Part shown: positions 60,467-64,000 of the stretch, in pieces
Numbering within the stretch: the stretch's first letter is position 1
How the letters are laid out: each line of letters opens with the position of its first letter
Made by a program: the position numbers and the translations under genes
Notes under the pieces: model-generated
Databases searched by the model: none
The model's input: only the letters and a program-made list of their open reading frames with translations
Told to the model about the DNA's origin: nothing
Source: Congeria kusceri
Lineage: Eukaryota; Mollusca; Bivalvia; Myida; Dreissenidae
Direction of reading: 5' to 3'
Length of the DNA stretch: 64,000 nt
Assembly (NCBI GenBank): GCA_027627225.1
Contig: CM051038.1
Span: 37,676,341-37,740,340 of the forward strand

Positions 60467-61040
60467 CAGAACTGTATACTGGTTGGTTATTGGCCTTAGT
60501 CTGCCAGAAGGCCAGCCAGTGTTAATTGTATGACTTTCATTTGGCCTACCAAGATGGGAGCCAATAGGCTAGCAGTAGGTCAGATAACTGACCACTGACA
60601 TGGTTGGGCACAGTAGGGGCCTGTGCCATATAATTGATCAATGGCTGGACCAAAATTCTTTATCAGTTGGTAGGTTAAGACCCGTCAGTTGGCGAACATA
60701 TAGGCCTTATGATCTGTCAAGTGAATGGTGAGCATGCCAGTTATTTGGTTGGACAGTGTTTTGCCCCATGTGGCCTATTTATTTTGGTCCGAATCTATGC
60801 AAGACATACATTTGTCTTTTGGAAGGTCACAGTTCTGTTGGTCATTATTTTATGGTATTGTTTGCTTTATCTTCGTTTGTTAACATTTTGAATGCCTTAT
60901 TGTCTTTCTTTATTTCAGCCAATGAATGGATCAACTGGGTGGTATTCAAAATTGTCTCATACCATTTTGTAATCAGCAACAATATTAGGGAACTAATGGT
61001 TTTTCGTAATAAGTAAATGATCTATTTTTCAAATAAACTT
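59867..61040 (+). repeat. Local tandem duplication, copy B
   Basis: The paralogue of 56,567-57,465 plus 58,790-58,990, without the intervening element. It contains a TTA/TTG microsatellite at about 60,418-60,468 that is longer than in copy A, and an extra ~60-bp stretch (60,480-60,540, TGGTTGGTTATTGGCC) absent from copy A. Confidence 0.85.
60919..61016 (+). other. Exon-like segment, copy B
   Basis: The paralogue of 58,857-58,954. It has the acceptor-like TTTCTTTATTTCAG and 98 nt reading ANEWINWVVFKIV, then SYHFVISNN, to TAA. Confidence 0.3.
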
Positions 61041-61043
61041 TTT

Positions 61044-61920
61044 AGCTTACCTGAGCACAAAGTGCCTGGTGAGCTATTGGTATAGTGGGACTGTCCTGCG
61101 TCATCCGTCATGCGTCAACATTTGGGACAGTGACTTCACTTTTCATTCAATCTTGACCAAATGTGCAGAATTTGTGTATGACATTAAAATCTGGAACTTG
61201 TTCCATAATGGGCAAGATCAGACAAGGAACACCAAGAGTTATTGCCCCTTTTTCGTGAGAAAAAAATTCAAAATGGACTTCGTGCAACATACAGACTTTA
61301 TTTTTCATCCGATCATGACCAAATTTGCACAGCATGTAGATGAGCATAAGATTTCAAAATATTTCAAAAATGGTTTAGATTTGGGTACCAACATCTGAGT
61401 TATTGCCCCTTATAAATTCAAAAAAATGGACAATGTGGTAGATAGAGACTTCATTTTTTGTCTAATCTTGACCAAACTTGCACAGTTTGTGTTATGACCA
61501 TAAGGTCTCAGTTGAAGTCGAATATGGGTCAGATGAGACTAAAAAGACCAGAGTTGTTGCCCCTTGTTTGTGAAAAAATCAATTTAAACAATTAGTTTTC
61601 GGTCTCCATAGAAAATTAACTTTTCATTCAATGTTTACTAAACTTCAACAGTTTATGTACGACCATAAGATCTCAGCTGGGTGCAACACAGAGTTATTTT
61701 CCCTGTTCTATGAGAAACTTGCGAAAAATGGACTTTGTGCAATATAGAAACTTCTTTTATCATCTAATCTTGATCAAACTTATACATATTATGTATAACC
61801 ATAAAATCTCATAATAAACCAAATAATTGCCCAGATTGGGGTACTAACAACAGAGTTATTGGCCCTTGTTTGTGAACAAAAGCAAAAAATGGACTATGTT
61901 CAAAATAGAGACTTCATTTT
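61044..61920 (+). repeat. AGCTTACC-headed tandem repeat, about five ~145-bp modules
   Basis: The head AGCTTACCTGAGCACAAAG, with GGTGAGCTATTGG, is followed by modules sharing ACTTCACTTTTCATTCAATC, TTGACCAAA.TTGCACA, ATGACCATAAGATCTCA and GAGTTATTGCCCCTT. It is the same head as other copies in the window but a different body module. Confidence 0.85.
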
Positions 61921-61924
61921 TGAC

Positions 61925-62165
61925 ACAGGATGGTAACAAATAGTTTTTCAGTAACCAGTTTATTTGGTTTTGGTATTTGAGCTGTTAACCCGTAAGCTAA
62001 ACAACATTTATAAAACCTAAACACGCAATTAACATGCAAATACATCCAGTATGACGATCTGTTTGATTGACTAATCCTAATCAGTGATAAAAGTAAAGCT
62101 GACAGGTGTCTTTATTGCTGTCACTTGCAACTGTTTAAATTAATGTTATATAAAAATAAGGTACA
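61925..62165. other. Unrecognised DNA between two repeat arrays
   Basis: A short AT-rich spacer with nothing recognisable. Confidence 0.5.
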
Positions 62166-62169
62166 TTAA

Positions 62170-62930
62170 TTATTATGCGCCCGTTTGAAAAAGAGCCGTA
62201 TTATGGGAACGCCTGAGCGGGCGGGCGGGCAGATGGGTGGGCGGGCGAGCAGGCGGGCGGCGTGAGATCTTTGTCCGGAGTATAACTTTGTCCACCCTGA
62301 ATGGATTTTAAAATCACTTGGCAGAAGTGATAAGCATGATAAGACGGAAGGTCACTCCCAACAACCAGGCCCCTAGGTCCAAGGAAAAGGTCACAATTCA
62401 TGGTCAAATGTCAAATATAGGAATTCAATCCTTAACACATTGTCCGGAGCATAACTTTGTTTAGCATGGATGGATTTTCGAATAACTTGGCAGAAGTGAT
62501 ACGCATGATGAGACGGTGTGTTGTGCGCAAGAACCAGGTCCCTAGGTCCAAGGTTAAGGTCACAATTCAAGGTCAAATGTAAAATATAAGAAATCAATCC
62601 TTACCCCATTGTTTGGAGCATATCTTTGTCAAGCATGGATGGATTTTCAAATAACTTAACAGAAGTGACAAGCATAGTGGGACGGAGTTTTATGCACAAG
62701 AACCAGATCCCTAGGTCCAAGGCCAAGGTCACAGTTTAAGGTCAAATGTCAACTATTGAAATCAATCCTTAACACTTTATCCAAAGAATATCTTTGTCCA
62801 GCATAGATGGATTTTCAAATAACTGAAGTGACAAGCATGGTGAGGTGTAGTGTCGCGCGTAAGAACCAGGTCCCTAGGTCCTAGGTCAAGGTCACAATTG
62901 AAGGTTAAAGGCATAGTGGCAGCGTCAGTT
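62170..62930 (+). repeat. GCGGGCGGGC-headed tandem repeat, four ~170-bp modules
   Basis: The head TTATTATGCGCCCGTTTGAA, with GGGAACGCCTGAGCGGGCGG, is followed by modules sharing TTGTCCGGAGCATAACTTTG, ATGGATTTTCAAATAACTTG, GCAGAAGTGA and AACCAGGTCCCTAGGTCCAA with AGGTCAAGGTCACAATT. It runs directly into the next array. Confidence 0.9.
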
Positions 62931-64000
62931 TTTCGTTTCCGCTCATTAACTGGAAAACGAATTGAGCTGTTGTAAAGAAACTTCATACATAGGTACCTTA
63001 TTGCAAGACCTCGCTTTGGATTGCAAAAGGGGTGGCTGGGGTCAAGGTCAAGGTTACTGTTTCTAAAAATAGAAAAACGGTTTCCGCTCAATAACTTGAG
63101 AAAGCATTGAGATATTTTAATAAACCTTAATTCATGGATACCTTATATTGAGACCTCGCCTGGGATTGCATGTGGGGTGGGTGGGGTCAATGTCAAGGTC
63201 GCTGGTACTAAAAATAGAAAAACAGTTTCTTCTCAATAACTTAAGCATGCATTGAGATATTTTAATGTAACTTAATACATAGATGCGTGGGGTCAAGGTC
63301 ACTGTTACTAAAATTAGAAAAATGGTTTCCCCTAAAAAACTTGAGAACGAATTTAGATATTTCAATGAAACTTCATACATAGATACCTTATATCAAGACC
63401 TCGCTTTGGATTGCATATGGGGTGGGTGGAGTCAAGGTCAAGGTCACTGTTACTAAAAGTTAAAAAAAGTTTTTCGCTCAATAGCTTGAGAACACATTGA
63501 GATATTTTAATGAAACTTCATACATAGATACCTTTTATCACGACCTGGCTTGGGATTGCGTATGGGGTGTGTGAGGTCAAGGTCACATTACAAAAAATAG
63601 AAAAACAGTTTCTGCTCATTAACTTGAGAACACATGGTGATATTTTAATGAAACTTCATACATAGATACCTTATATTGAGATGTCGCTTGGGATTGCGTG
63701 TAGGGTGGATGGGGTCAAGGTCACTGTTACTTAAAATTTTAAAAAAAGTTTCCGCTGAATAGCTTGAGAACACATTGAGATATTTTAATGAAACTTCATG
63801 CATAGATATCTTATATCTAGACCTTGCTTGGGATTGCATATGGGGTGGATGGGGTTACGGTCACAATTACTAAAAATAGACAAACAAGTTTTTGCTCAAT
63901 AGCTTGAGAAGACATTGAGATATTTTAATAAAACTTTATATGTAGATACCTTATATCTAGACCTCACTTTGGATTGCATATGGGGTGGGTGGGGTCAAGG
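62931..64000 (+). repeat. ~135-bp tandem repeat with AAGGTCAAGGTCA core (same family as 51.2-51.9 kb)
   Basis: About eight modules of GGGGTCAAGGTCAAGGTCAC, TAAAAATAGAAAAACGGTTT, CCGCTCAATAACTTGAGAAC, TGAGATATTTTAATGAAACT, TCATACATAGATACCTTATA and TTGGGATTGCATATGGGG. The array continues past the window end. Confidence 0.92.

Noticed and set aside
62201..62407. Frame ending in a Pro/Ala-rich stretch
   Set aside because: Caused by the GCGGGCGGGC repeat head on the other strand.

Overview
The window looks like nuclear DNA of a bivalve mollusc: AT-rich and intron-bearing, with GT-AG splice signals and no bacterial-style gene packing. It is dominated by repeat families of a type I associate with bivalves: tandem ~130-175 bp modules with AAGGTCAAGGTCA cores, elements headed AGCTCACCTGAGC, and CCGTCCGTCCG heads. 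A foldback MITE at about 24.07-24.28 kb resembles a repeat I recall as very common in zebra/quagga mussel (Dreissena). I therefore suspect a dreissenid, but that rests on memory and was not searched.

Only one intact protein-coding gene could be supported. It is a six- or seven-exon minus-strand gene at 4,122-7,211 encoding a type II membrane protein of about 250 residues with a BRICHOS domain. The domain has its Asp and both Cys in place and ends in a chondromodulin-like 'CxDxxIFW' motif, followed by a short Tyr/Cys-rich C-terminal region. Every internal exon joins in phase at GT-AG sites.

The rest, left to right. 1-0.4 kb is a GTA microsatellite. 7.7-9.6 kb, upstream of the BRICHOS gene, holds several hairpin-forming repeats and a MITE. 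11.5-18.4 kb is a remarkable ~6.9 kb foldback-type composite: ~0.9 kb terminal inverted repeats around a ~770 bp higher-order repeat and oppositely oriented minisatellite blocks. 20.2-24.3 kb carries dispersed repeats and a MITE. 28.0-29.5 kb is a decayed mariner transposase that appears to contain two spliceosomal-type introns. 34.8-35.2 kb is a complete tRNA-derived SINE with a 14-bp target duplication. 36.3-36.9 kb is a 20-bp minisatellite. 37.4-40.7 kb is a nested set of long inverted repeats. 42.6-48.7 kb holds SINE/tRNA-like sequences, a possible hAT-like element and a pogo/Tigger-like element whose empty site is preserved in a neighbouring paralogous repeat. 51-64 kb is mostly tandem repeat modules. 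It includes a two- to three-copy local tandem duplication (about 52.8-61.0 kb), each copy with an exon-like segment, and a transposon-like array with 10-bp inverted ends.

There is no operon-like or pathway-like cooperation between genes here. The most notable features are the foldback composite, the intron-containing mariner relic, the recurrence of nuclear-receptor-like and CTCF-like motifs inside repeat families, and the BRICHOS gene. Long stretches of unrecognised AT-rich DNA are reported as such.
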